Shown in pieces: positions 8,166 through 18,670 of a stretch of DNA of 64,000 bases (its first letter is position 1; each line of letters opens with the position of its first letter). The notes beneath the pieces are model-generated. The model was given only the letters and a program-made list of their open reading frames with translations. It did no database searches and was not told the DNA's origin. This DNA is from Nocardiopsis sp. N85 (lineage in GTDB: Bacteria; Actinomycetota; Actinomycetes; Streptosporangiales; Streptosporangiaceae): contig NZ_JARBUT010000014.1 of assembly GCF_028882275.1 (NCBI RefSeq), forward strand, positions 62,001 through 126,000. The letters run 5' to 3'. Position numbers and translations under genes: made by a program.

Positions 8166-8969
8166 ATGGGGCGATCCGCGCAAGACGGCAGACTCGATGC
8201 GGGGGGCGATGTGGCCAGTCCGGCGGTCAGTGACCGCATCTGGACGGTTCCCAATCTGCTGAGCATGCTCCGCCTATTGGGCGTTCCGTTCTTCCTGTGG
8301 CTGGTCCTGGTGCCACAGGCCGACTGGTGGGCGCTGCTCGTGCTCGCCTTCGCGGGGATCAGCGACTGGCTCGACGGCAAGATCGCCCGAGCCTGGAACC
8401 AGGCCTCGCGGCTGGGCGCGGTGCTGGACCCGCTCGCCGACCGGCTCTACATCTTCGCCGCCCTGCTGGGCCTGGTCGTGCGCGACATCGTGCCCTGGTG
8501 GCTGATGGCCATCCTCGTCCTGCGCGACGTCCTCATCCTCGGCGCGCTGCCCCTGCTGCGGTATTTCGGCTACGGCCCCCTCCCGGTCAACTTCGCGGGC
8601 AAGGCCGCCACCCTGTGCCTTCTCTACGCCTTTCCGCTGCTGTTCATCGCGGGTTACGCCAACATCCTCGGAGATGTGGCCAAGATCATGGGTTGGGCCT
8701 TCGCTCTGTGGGGAACGGCTCTTTATTGGTGGGCCGGATTGCTCTACGCCGTACAGGGACTGCGCCTGATCGCCCAGACCCGCCGCGACGAACGCGCCGA
8801 TCACACCGACGGTCGTGACCGGGCCGTCGATGACGGCGACCCCGATCGCGGTCTCGGCCAGGGTCGACCCGATCCAGCCACACGGGGGACCGACGGCGGT
8901 GACACCGACGCGGTCACCGACGGTCTCGGCCTTCCGGGCCGGGATCAGGGGCGTACCACCGGCCCCTGA
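8166..8969 (+). CDS. CDP-alcohol phosphatidyltransferase family protein
   Basis: 267 residues with the full family signature D-G-x2-A-R-x8-G-x3-D-x3-D, seen as DGKIARAWNQASRLGAVLDP continuing to LADR, plus about six membrane helices. Such enzymes transfer a phosphatidyl group from CDP-diacylglycerol to an alcohol (glycerol phosphate, inositol phosphate or similar) in the membrane. The acceptor cannot be assigned here. The last about 60 residues are hydrophilic and low-complexity. The ATG at 8166 gives the longest product; GTG 8211, behind a G-rich run, is an alternative start closer to the conserved IWTVPNLLSMLR. It lies upstream of the nucleotidyltransferase gene, an arrangement also seen in streptomycetes. 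Confidence 0.88.
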   Translation: MGRSAQDGRLDAGGDVASPAVSDRIWTVPNLLSMLRLLGVPFFLWLVLVPQADWWALLVLAFAGISDWLDGKIARAWNQASRLGAVLDPLADRLYIFAALLGLVVRDIVPWWLMAILVLRDVLILGALPLLRYFGYGPLPVNFAGKAATLCLLYAFPLLFIAGYANILGDVAKIMGWAFALWGTALYWWAGLLYAVQGLRLIAQTRRDERADHTDGRDRAVDDGDPDRGLGQGRPDPATRGTDGGDTDAVTDGLGLPGRDQGRTTGP

Positions 8970-9125
8970 GCCACCGACGGGCCGGCTCACCGCGAGTCCT
9001 GTCGGAACGAAAGGGAGTGTCGTCTCCGTAATGAGAACATGTCCCACCGCGCGATCTGCCGCGCGCTCCGAACACCGTCCCCTCGCGGTACCCTCCGCGC
9101 CCACGCTCGGCCGGAGGTGCCGACG

Positions 9126-11672
9126 ATGACCACCCACGACGAGGCCTCCACGACGCCCTCACCGAACATGAAGGCCGTCGTGATGGCCGGGGGCGAGGGC
9201 ACCCGCCTGCGTCCCATGACCGCCAATCAGCCCAAACCGCTGCTCCCGGTGGTCAACAAACCCATCATGGAGCACGTGCTGCTCCTGCTGCGCAAACACG
9301 GTTTCACCGAGACGGTGGTCACCGTCCAGTTCCTGGCCACCCTGATCCGCAATTACTTCGGCGACGGCGAAGAGCTCGGCATGAAGCTCCACTACGTCGC
9401 CGAGGAGGTCCCGCTCGGTACCGCCGGCAGCGTCAAGAACGCCGAGGAGCACCTGCGCGGCGAGCCGTTCATCGTCATCTCCGGCGACGCGCTCACCGAC
9501 ATCGACCTCACCGACATGGTGCGCTTCCACCGGGAGAAGGGCGCCAAGGTCACCATCGCCCTCAAGCGGGTCCCCAACCCGTTGGAGTTCGGCATCATCA
9601 TCGTCGACGACGAGGGGCGCATCCAGCGCTTCCTGGAGAAGCCCACCTGGGGCCAGGTCTTCTCCGACACCGTCAACACCGGCATCTACATCATGGAGCC
9701 GGACGTCCTGGAGCGGGTCGCGGCCGGCGAGGTCGTCGACTGGTCCGGCGACGTCTTCCCCGAACTCCTCCAGGACGGCGAACCCCTCTACGGGTACATC
9801 GCCGAGGGCTACTGGGAGGACGTGGGCACCCACGAGAGCTACCTCAGCGCCCAGGCCGACGTCCTGTCCGGCAAGGTCGACGTGGAGATCGACGGCTTCG
9901 AGGTCTCCCCGGGCGTGTGGGTGGGCGAGGGCGCCCAGGTCTCATCCGAGGCCGTCCTCAAGGGCCCCCTCTACATCGGCGACTACGCCAAGGTCGAGGC
10001 CGGCGCCGAACTGCGCGAGTTCACCGTGCTGGGCAGCAACGCCGTGGTGCGCTCCGAGGCCTTCGCGCACCGCACCGTGCTGCACGACAACGTCTTCATC
10101 GGTCGCGGGGCCAACCTGCGCGGCGCGGTCATCGGCAAGAACACCGACATCATGTCGGGGGCCCGGGTCGAGGAGGGCGCGGTCGTCGGCGAGGACTGCG
10201 TCATCGAGTCCGAGGCCTATCTCAACAACGACGTCAAGGTCTACCCGTTCAAGACCATCGAGGCCGGCGCGGTCGTCAGCACCAACGTCATCTGGGAGTC
10301 GCGCGGGCAGCGGTCGCTGTTCGGGCCGCGCGGCGTCTCGGGGCTGATCAACGTGGAGATCACCCCCGAGCTGGCGGTGCGGCTGGCCAACGCCTACGCC
10401 ACCACGCTCAAGAAGGGCGCGACCGTCACGACCGCGCGCGACGTCTCGCGCGCGGCCCGCACGCTCAAACGGGCGATCATCAGCGCCCTGACGGCGGCCG
10501 CCGTCGAGGTGCGCGACCTGGAGGTCGTGCCGCTGCCGGTGGCCCGCTTCCACACGTCCCAGAGCGGGGTCGACGGCGGCATCACGGTGCGCACCACGCC
10601 CGGGGACCCCGAATCGGTGGACATCCTGTTCCTGGACTCCGACGGGGCCGACCTGTCCCCGGCCGCGCAGCGCAAGCTCGACCGGGTCTTCTCCCGCGCC
10701 GAGTACCGCCGGGCCTTCCCCGGGGAGATCGGCGAGCTCACCTTCCCCTCGCGCAACGTGGAGAGCTACGCCCACGACCTGCTGCGCGCGGTGGACACCT
10801 CCGGGGTCGCCGAGGCGAACCTGAAGGTCGTGGTGGACTGCGCGGGCGGCAGCGGCTCGCTCATCCTGCCCTCCCTGCTGGGACGGGTCGGCGTCGACGT
10901 GCTCACGGTCAACAACCGGCTCGACGAGTCCTCGCCCACCGACACCACGGCCAAGCGCGACCGGGATCTGGCACGGCTCGGCGAACTGGTCTCGGGCTCG
11001 GGCGCCGACTTCGGCGTGCGCTTCGACCCGGTCGCCGAGCGGCTGTCCATCGTCGACGACAAGGGCGAAGTGGTCGACGGGGACCGGGCCCTGCTGGTCG
11101 TCCTGGAGCTGGTGTGCGCCGAGCGGGGCGGCGGCAGGGTGGCGCTCCCCGTCACCACCACCCGGATCGCCGAGCGGGTCGCGGCCGCGCACGACGTCCG
11201 GGTGCACTGGACGGCGACGGCCACCAGCGAGCTCACCAAGGCGGTCCGCAGCGAGGGGGACGAGATGATCCTGGCCGGTGACGGCCGGGGCGGTTTCATC
11301 ATCCCCGAGTTCGGTCACACCAGTGACGGCATCGCGGCCTTCGTGCGGCTGCTGGGCCTGGTGGCCCGGACCCGGCGCTCCCTGGGGCAGATCGAGGGAT
11401 CGATCCCCCAGGCGCACCTGCTGCGCCGTTCGGTGCCCACCCCGTGGGCGGTCAAGGGCAGCGTCATGCGGGCCGTCGTGGAGGCGGCCGGCGACCGGGA
11501 ACTGGACACCACGGACGGGGTGCGGGTCATCGAATCCGACGGCAGTTGGGCGTTGGTCCTGCCCGACACCGCCGAAGCCGTGACCCATCTTTGGGCCGAA
11601 GGTCCCGACTCGGACACCGCGCGCCGCCTGTTGGACGATTGGGCGGCCGTCGTGGAACGCGCGGAGGGCTGA
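9126..11672 (+). CDS. Sugar-phosphate nucleotidyltransferase fused to a phosphomannomutase-like domain
   Basis: 848 residues. Residues about 15-245 form the nucleotidyltransferase (MKAVVMAGGEGTRLRPMT, PLLPVVNKPIMEHVL, GTAGSVKNA, ISGDALTDIDL). Residues about 255-370 carry hexapeptide repeats of a left-handed beta helix (GVWVGEGAQVSSEAVLKGPLYIG and onward). Residues about 385-848 resemble phosphomannomutase. Homologues are annotated mannose-1-phosphate guanylyltransferases that make GDP-mannose for glycans. The mutase part lacks the TASHNP phosphoserine loop (FHTSQSGVDGGITVRT instead), so mutase activity is doubtful. ATG 9126 is preceded by GGAGGTG. A strong terminator follows. Confidence 0.87.
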   Translation: MTTHDEASTTPSPNMKAVVMAGGEGTRLRPMTANQPKPLLPVVNKPIMEHVLLLLRKHGFTETVVTVQFLATLIRNYFGDGEELGMKLHYVAEEVPLGTAGSVKNAEEHLRGEPFIVISGDALTDIDLTDMVRFHREKGAKVTIALKRVPNPLEFGIIIVDDEGRIQRFLEKPTWGQVFSDTVNTGIYIMEPDVLERVAAGEVVDWSGDVFPELLQDGEPLYGYIAEGYWEDVGTHESYLSAQADVLSGKVDVEIDGFEVSPGVWVGEGAQVSSEAVLKGPLYIGDYAKVEAGAELREFTVLGSNAVVRSEAFAHRTVLHDNVFIGRGANLRGAVIGKNTDIMSGARVEEGAVVGEDCVIESEAYLNNDVKVYPFKTIEAGAVVSTNVIWESRGQRSLFGPRGVSGLINVEITPELAVRLANAYATTLKKGATVTTARDVSRAARTLKRAIISALTAAAVEVRDLEVVPLPVARFHTSQSGVDGGITVRTTPGDPESVDILFLDSDGADLSPAAQRKLDRVFSRAEYRRAFPGEIGELTFPSRNVESYAHDLLRAVDTSGVAEANLKVVVDCAGGSGSLILPSLLGRVGVDVLTVNNRLDESSPTDTTAKRDRDLARLGELVSGSGADFGVRFDPVAERLSIVDDKGEVVDGDRALLVVLELVCAERGGGRVALPVTTTRIAERVAAAHDVRVHWTATATSELTKAVRSEGDEMILAGDGRGGFIIPEFGHTSDGIAAFVRLLGLVARTRRSLGQIEGSIPQAHLLRRSVPTPWAVKGSVMRAVVEAAGDRELDTTDGVRVIESDGSWALVLPDTAEAVTHLWAEGPDSDTARRLLDDWAAVVERAEG

Positions 11673-11682
11673 TCTCGATGAT

Positions 11683-11720
11683 CGATCGGGGCGCGGGACA
11701 CGAGGTCCGCGCCCCGATCG
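11683..11720 (+). terminator. Terminator-like hairpin after the nucleotidyltransferase gene
   Basis: Perfect 14-bp inverted repeat (CGATCGGGGCGCGG at 11683-11696, complement at 11707-11720) with a 10-nt loop, 10 nt past the stop codon. Confidence 0.75.
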
Positions 11721-12113
11721 GTGTACAGAGGAAACAAAAGGTCGCCCATCCTGCCACCGATCGCGTTCCTCCTGGCTAAACTGGACATAACGACAGGTCG
11801 TGGCGGTCCGGAGGCGTCGAGGCGAATCCGTGGGGTGCGGTCGAGAACCAAACCCCCCGGAGCGGCATCGGTACCAGAACAGGTGCCTCTCCTCGGCGAG
11901 GTCGGCCATCGGTGGAGTCGGTGCTCAAGGCAGCGGATCCGCCGTTCACCCCATCGGTCGCGTGGTGGTGTGTTCACGGCAGGCCGCCGGGGAGCGAAAC
12001 CTTTCCCGGACAGGGATATGGTTTAAAGTCGAGTGTTCCCTGGAGCGCCGCGTCGCCTATCGCACGGGCCTTCCCGCAACGGCGGACCCGTCAAGGGTGA
12101 CAAGGAGTACAAC
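11721..12113. other. Non-coding stretch upstream of the FHA gene
   Basis: No frame here has a plausible start, ribosome site and protein-like composition. The stretch is less GC-rich than its neighbours (for example around 11730-11800 and 12000-12040) and probably holds the promoter(s) for the FHA gene. I could not fix a single convincing -35/-10 pair. Confidence 0.4.
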
Positions 12114-12131
12114 ATGGGGGATGAGACCTAG
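12114..12131 (+). CDS. Five-codon leader-like ORF (MGDET)
   Basis: ATG-GGG-GAT-GAG-ACC-TAG is preceded by AAGGAG at ideal spacing (12102-12107), so ribosomes could initiate here. Two perfect hairpins follow before the FHA start at 12284. This resembles a leader peptide/attenuator arrangement, but the five residues contain no repeated amino acid that would suggest a signal. Coding status is uncertain. Confidence 0.3.
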   Translation: MGDET

Positions 12132-12152
12132 CGACCGACCGCGCGAGACGCG

Positions 12153-12213
12153 CCGCCGCGACGGCGGACCGCCTCGCCGCGTTCCGGACACTGTGCGGGC
12201 TCCTCGCCCGCAC
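12153..12213 (+). promoter_or_regulatory. Two successive hairpins in the FHA gene leader
   Basis: CCGCCG-CGA-CGGCGG at 12153-12167 and a perfect 7-bp stem GTGCGGG/CCCGCAC at 12193-12213 with a 7-nt loop. They lie between the five-codon ORF and the FHA gene. They could modulate read-through or translation; no experimental basis is known to me. Confidence 0.35.
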
Positions 12214-12283
12214 GACGGCCGGAACGTGCCACCGATCAGCCGAATCAAGCACCGCCCCGTGCGGTAGGAGGCCGAGCCGACCT

Positions 12284-12826
12284 ATGTCGAGCGTTTACTG
12301 CACGCAGTGCGGTCACGCCGTTGCGGATGATGCCCGTTTCTGCTCCCACTGTGGGACTCCTGTCCGCAGGGCCGGACAGTCGGGTCCACGACCCGCGGGG
12401 AGCGGGGAATCCGCCGGAGACGTCACGTCCACCATCTCCATCTCCGGCATACAGGCCTTGGAGGAGGAGGACTCCGGTGACGACGTGGGCGGTGACGACC
12501 CCGGCAACGTCGACGCCCTGCCTCCGGGCACGGCGCTCCTGGTGGTCAAGCGAGGCCCCAACGCCGGTAGCCGCTTCCTCCTGGACAGCGACGTGACCAC
12601 CGCCGGCCGCCACCCCAACAGCGACATCTTCCTGGACGACGTCACCGTCTCGCGGCGGCACGTGGAGTTCTTCCGCCGCGGTAATGGTTTCGGGGTCCGT
12701 GACGTGGGCAGCCTGAACGGCACCTATGTCAACCGTGAGCCGGTCGACGAGGCCGAGATCGGTGGGGGGGACGAGATCCAGATCGGCAAGTTCCGTATGG
12801 TCCTGCTGACCAAGCCGCGCCGCTGA
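12284..12826 (+). CDS. Zinc-ribbon and FHA domain protein (GarA/OdhI-like)
   Basis: 180 residues. Residues 5-24 hold a zinc ribbon (YCTQCGHAV and FCSHCG). A Thr/Ser-rich segment VTSTISISGIQALEEED follows, then an FHA domain from about residue 85 with the phosphothreonine-binding motif GRHPNSDIFLDDVTVSRRHVEF and LNGTYVN. FHA proteins bind phosphothreonine peptides. GarA/OdhI orthologues inhibit 2-oxoglutarate dehydrogenase when unphosphorylated and are controlled by Ser/Thr kinases. The position upstream of a bifunctional nuclease, a MerR gene and gcvP matches the mycobacterial garA neighbourhood. ATG 12284 has TAGGAGG upstream. The zinc ribbon distinguishes it from mycobacterial GarA. Confidence 0.88.
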   Translation: MSSVYCTQCGHAVADDARFCSHCGTPVRRAGQSGPRPAGSGESAGDVTSTISISGIQALEEEDSGDDVGGDDPGNVDALPPGTALLVVKRGPNAGSRFLLDSDVTTAGRHPNSDIFLDDVTVSRRHVEFFRRGNGFGVRDVGSLNGTYVNREPVDEAEIGGGDEIQIGKFRMVLLTKPRR

Positions 12827-13010
12827 GCGAAGTCGCCACGACGCGTGCGCACACGGTCGACGGCGGCGGGTGGGCCGAGGAGGTTTGCGGCCCCCCGCCG
12901 CCGGACAGCTTTGTATCGAAGGGTGCCGATTTCGCCCTCGGGTCCTGATCCAACGGGGGATACAGGGACGAGCGCCCATCCGGCATGACGACTCGTGGGA
13001 CGGAGCCGCT

Positions 13011-13484
13011 GTGAAGCACATGGAGTTCGTCGGCGTCCGGGTTGAGATGCCCTCGAATCAACCGATAATCCTGCTCAAGGAGTCCGACGGTGACCGCTAC
13101 CTGACGATCTGGATCGGTGGGGTGGAGGCGACCGCGATCGCTCTGGCGCAGCAGGGCGTCGTTCCGGCCCGACCGCTCACCCACGACCTCTTCCGGGACG
13201 TCCTGGACGCCCTGGGGACCAGGCTCACGACGGTGAACATCACGGGCCTGAGCGACGGCATCTTCTACGCCGAACTGGTGTTCAGCAACGGTGCGGAGGT
13301 CAGTGCCCGCCCCTCGGACTCGATCGCCCTCGCCCTGCGGACCGGGACGCCGATCTACGCACACGAGGACGTGATCGACGAGGCGGGGATGCCCATCCCG
13401 GACGAGCAGGAGGATCAGGTCGAGGCCTTCCGGGAATTCCTCGACAACATCTCGCCCGAGGATTTCGAGCGCCGAGCGGAGTAG
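13011..13484 (+). CDS. Bifunctional nuclease family protein (DUF151)
   Basis: 157 residues, the usual length for DUF151. Family text includes MEFVGVRVEMPSNQPIILLKE, YLTIWIGGVEATAIALAQQG, RPLTHDLFRDVL and RPSDSIALALRTGTPIYAHEDVIDEAG. Plant and mycobacterial homologues have been reported to have DNase/RNase activity; the physiological role is unclear. GTG 13011, with CGGAG just upstream, is chosen rather than the longer open frame from 12870, whose first residues look random. It lies between the FHA gene and a MerR gene as in Mycobacterium (Rv1827-Rv1830), but the MerR gene normally between FHA and DUF151 is absent. Confidence 0.88.
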   Translation: MKHMEFVGVRVEMPSNQPIILLKESDGDRYLTIWIGGVEATAIALAQQGVVPARPLTHDLFRDVLDALGTRLTTVNITGLSDGIFYAELVFSNGAEVSARPSDSIALALRTGTPIYAHEDVIDEAGMPIPDEQEDQVEAFREFLDNISPEDFERRAE

Positions 13485-13847
13485 CGGGGGCGGTGTCCGC
13501 GCGGGGCGGGAGCCGCCTCTCGCCGCGCCCCGGGAACGGATCATCTCGATGGAGTCCTGGGCGGGACACGGCCGCGACCTGCGGCTTCGTCCCTTGCCTC
13601 CGGTGTTAGATTGGGATTGGGGAATTGATCGTCGTGGTCGGGGCCGAAAAGCGGAGGACGCGCGCGTCGCGCGACCGCCGCGGCACCGAGACACCCGGGG
13701 GCGCGCACTTGACGACGCGCCGAGGGGTGTCGTTGACGCTGCCCTCCGGTCGTCCTACGGTCGGTGCAGTGGAACCCGCGGCGCACCCGTTCCCTCTGTG
13801 GACATCCCCTGTCGATACCGCCGCGGGACGAGGAGCCGGAGGTCGGC

Positions 13848-14441
13848 GTGGCGGTAGCGAGCGGCAAGCGGGAACCCCATGACAGGCGGTCCATGCTGCG
13901 GCTAGCGGGGCAGCAGGGCCTACTGTGCGAAGAGGACGTGGTGGCGCTGCCTATGGACGTCGGGTATCGGGGCCCCGCGGCGTGCACGGCCGCAGGGATC
14001 ACCTACCGCCAACTCGACTACTGGGCCAGAACCGGTCTGGTGGAGCCGAGCGTGCGCACCGGCGCCCACAACGCCCCCCTGTACAGCCTCCCCGACATAC
14101 TCCTCCTCAAGGTGGCCAAGCGGCTCCTGGACACCGGGATATCCCTCCAGCAGATCCGTACCGCGGTCGATCACCTGCGCGGTCGCCCCGCCCCCGAACT
14201 GGCCCGGATCACCCTCATGAGCGACGGTGTCAGCGTCTACGAGTGCACCTCCCCCGAGGAGGTCGTCGACCTCATGCAGCGCGGCCAGGGCATGTTCGGG
14301 CTGGCGCTGGCCAACGTCTGGCGGGAGCTGGAGGAGACCCTGGGCGTGGTCCCGGACGAGGAACGCGGCGACCTGCCCCCGGTGACCCCCGCCCCGATGG
14401 ACGAGCTGGCCCGGCGTCGGCGGGAACGCCGTATCGGCTGA
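13848..14441 (+). CDS. MerR-family transcriptional regulator (Rv1830-like)
   Basis: 197 residues. The winged-helix MerR part is clear: GYRGPAACTAAGITYRQLDYWARTGLVEPS, then LYSLPDILLLKVAKRLLDTGISLQQIRTAVDHLRG, the typical MerR spacing. The C-terminal region is not a known ligand domain (no metal-binding Cys pattern). GTG 13848 has GGAGG 6 nt upstream; the open frame upstream to 13764 has no ribosome site. Equivalent genes occur between the DUF151 gene and gcvP in many actinobacteria, and a related protein of this neighbourhood (FtsR) controls cell-division genes. Its targets here are unknown. Confidence 0.85.
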   Translation: MAVASGKREPHDRRSMLRLAGQQGLLCEEDVVALPMDVGYRGPAACTAAGITYRQLDYWARTGLVEPSVRTGAHNAPLYSLPDILLLKVAKRLLDTGISLQQIRTAVDHLRGRPAPELARITLMSDGVSVYECTSPEEVVDLMQRGQGMFGLALANVWRELEETLGVVPDEERGDLPPVTPAPMDELARRRRERRIG

Positions 14442-14994
14442 CCCCTGCCGGCGCGAGCCGGTGACGGTCCGCGCGAGCGGATCCGGACCGCCGGCGTTCC
14501 GCGCCGCACGGCACGGGCGCGGAACGTCGACTCGCGGAGGTCGCCGAGAACGACCGGCGGGGCCGCGGCCGGCCGGTTCCTCGACGGCGGGCCCCGGGGA
14601 CCGTTCCGGATCACCCGCGCGGCGGTTCCGCCCGCTCGACATCCCCGGCCGCGGGCGTCCCACCCGACCGAGACGCGAACGCGCCCGCCCGAGGGGCCCG
14701 ATCCCGCCCGAACCCCGCGCACCGTCATCCCGGCCCCCTCGTGCCGGCCCCGGCCGCGCCGGTTCGACGCGGCCTCGCTCCGGTGCCGTGCGCGCACGGC
14801 CGACCGGCCTCCGAGACCGACCGGCCCCCCGGGGGTCGTATACGACAGCACCCCCGGACGAGGGCTCGCCGCCGTCGGATACGGCGGTCCGGCCGCGGAT
14901 CGTCCGTGGGTGATGACAGAGTGAGTGATGAGGGGTTCGCGCGGATGGACGGCCGCGTGAACCTCTCCATACGTCCTGTCCGAGAGGAGAGGGG

Positions 14995-15033
14995 GAAGGG
15001 TCCGTGCGGAGGGACGGCCGCACGGGCCCTTCC
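14995..15033 (+). terminator. Long hairpin, first copy of a repeated unit
   Basis: A 15-16 bp stem (GAAGGGTCCGTGCGG at 14995-15009 with its near-perfect complement ending at 15033; one G-T pair) and a loop of about 8 nt. It may terminate transcription arriving from the MerR gene or act as a mobile-type intergenic repeat. Confidence 0.5.
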
Positions 15034-15142
15034 GCGTCAACGCACCGATGCGATCGGGCCCGGGGTCGTTCCCGGACCGTCCGAGAGAAGAGGGCGTGGG
15101 GCCCGCGGGCCTCGTCGGGGACCGTCCGAGAGAGGGCGGTGG

Positions 15143-15176
15143 AGGGCCCGTGCGGAGGGACGGCCGCACGGGCCCT
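15143..15176 (+). terminator. Long hairpin, second copy of a repeated unit
   Basis: Perfect 13-bp inverted repeat (AGGGCCCGTGCGG at 15143-15155, complement at 15164-15176). It shares 29 identical bases with the hairpin at 15002-15030. Confidence 0.5.
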
Positions 15177-15367
15177 CGTCGTTCCCCCGGCCGCCCCGGT
15201 GATGATCCGGTGTCCGTGCGCGCGAAGAGGGCGGGGACGTGGCGCGCGGAACGCGCGGGGCGGCTCGGCTCCCGGGCGCGGAATCGAGTACGGTCGTAAC
15301 CACAACAGGGATGAAAACCGACATTCACCCTGTCCTTACAAGTGCACACCGTCAGCAGGCTGTCGAT

Positions 15368-15470
15368 ACCGCGCGGGAGAGACCCCTGGATCCCAGGGGC
15401 GCCGACGGGGCAATACTCCCCAGTAACCTCTCAGGCACCACGGACCGCGCGAAGGAGGCCGCTCTGAAGC
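15368..15470 (+). promoter_or_regulatory. Glycine riboswitch aptamer upstream of gcvP
   Basis: The conserved glycine aptamer elements appear in order: GCGCGGGAGAGAC, GGCGCCGACGGGGCAA, CCTCTCAGGCACCACGGACC and GCGCGAAGGAGGCCGCTCTGAAG. It lies about 85 nt before the gcvP start, as expected for glycine-induced cleavage-system genes. Only one aptamer is seen, with no second copy up- or downstream. A small hairpin GGGCA/TGCCC follows at 15473-15488 and may be part of the expression platform. Confidence 0.9.
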
Positions 15471-15555
15471 CTGGGCACCCTCGTGCCCGGTGACAGAGGG
15501 GGAGACCGTGAGGAACACCGCCGATCCGTATCGGCCCTGTCACCAGGAGGTCTCC

Positions 15556-18450
<2,895 letters not shown>

Positions 18451-18458
18451 GCCCCGAG

Positions 18459-18490
18459 GGGGGCGTCGCCCGGCACCGGGCGACGCCCCC
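18459..18490 (+). terminator. Terminator after gcvP
   Basis: Perfect 15-bp inverted repeat (GGGGGCGTCGCCCGG at 18459-18473, complement at 18476-18490) followed by ATTTCGG, 8 nt after the stop codon. Confidence 0.85.
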
Positions 18491-18670
18491 ATTTCGGACA
18501 TAAAGTGAATCTACGACATAAAGGTGTGTCGTGTGTCCACTACCGGAACACACGGGCCCCATGAGGCGACACCGACCACCACAGCCCCCATCCCGGACCC
18601 CCTCCCGCGTTAGAGTTGCGGCGACACCCGCGTGTCCCACCCCGCGGACCCCCACCGGAAAGCGCTCAGC

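Larger units (their letters stand above)
14442..15367. other. Gene-poor region with long hairpins before gcvP
   Basis: About 930 bp without a credible gene: long frames on both strands have Arg/Pro/Gly-only composition typical of high-GC shadows. It contains two copies of a 29-bp identical hairpin unit (15002-15030 and 15148-15176) and three copies of GTCCGAGAGA. The gcvP promoter presumably lies in the less GC-rich end near 15280-15350. Confidence 0.6.

Noticed and set aside
9942-11909. 655-residue minus-strand ORF opposite the nucleotidyltransferase fusion
   Set aside because: No motif, Asp/His/Gly-rich shadow composition, and overlaps a well-supported gene.
13920-15305. Minus-strand ORFs in the gap before gcvP
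   Set aside because: Arg/Pro-rich without motifs; overlap the MerR gene and the hairpin repeats.
15280-15367. A second glycine aptamer upstream of the first
   Set aside because: None of the conserved aptamer elements (GGAGAG, GGCGCCGA, CTCAGGCA) occurs there.
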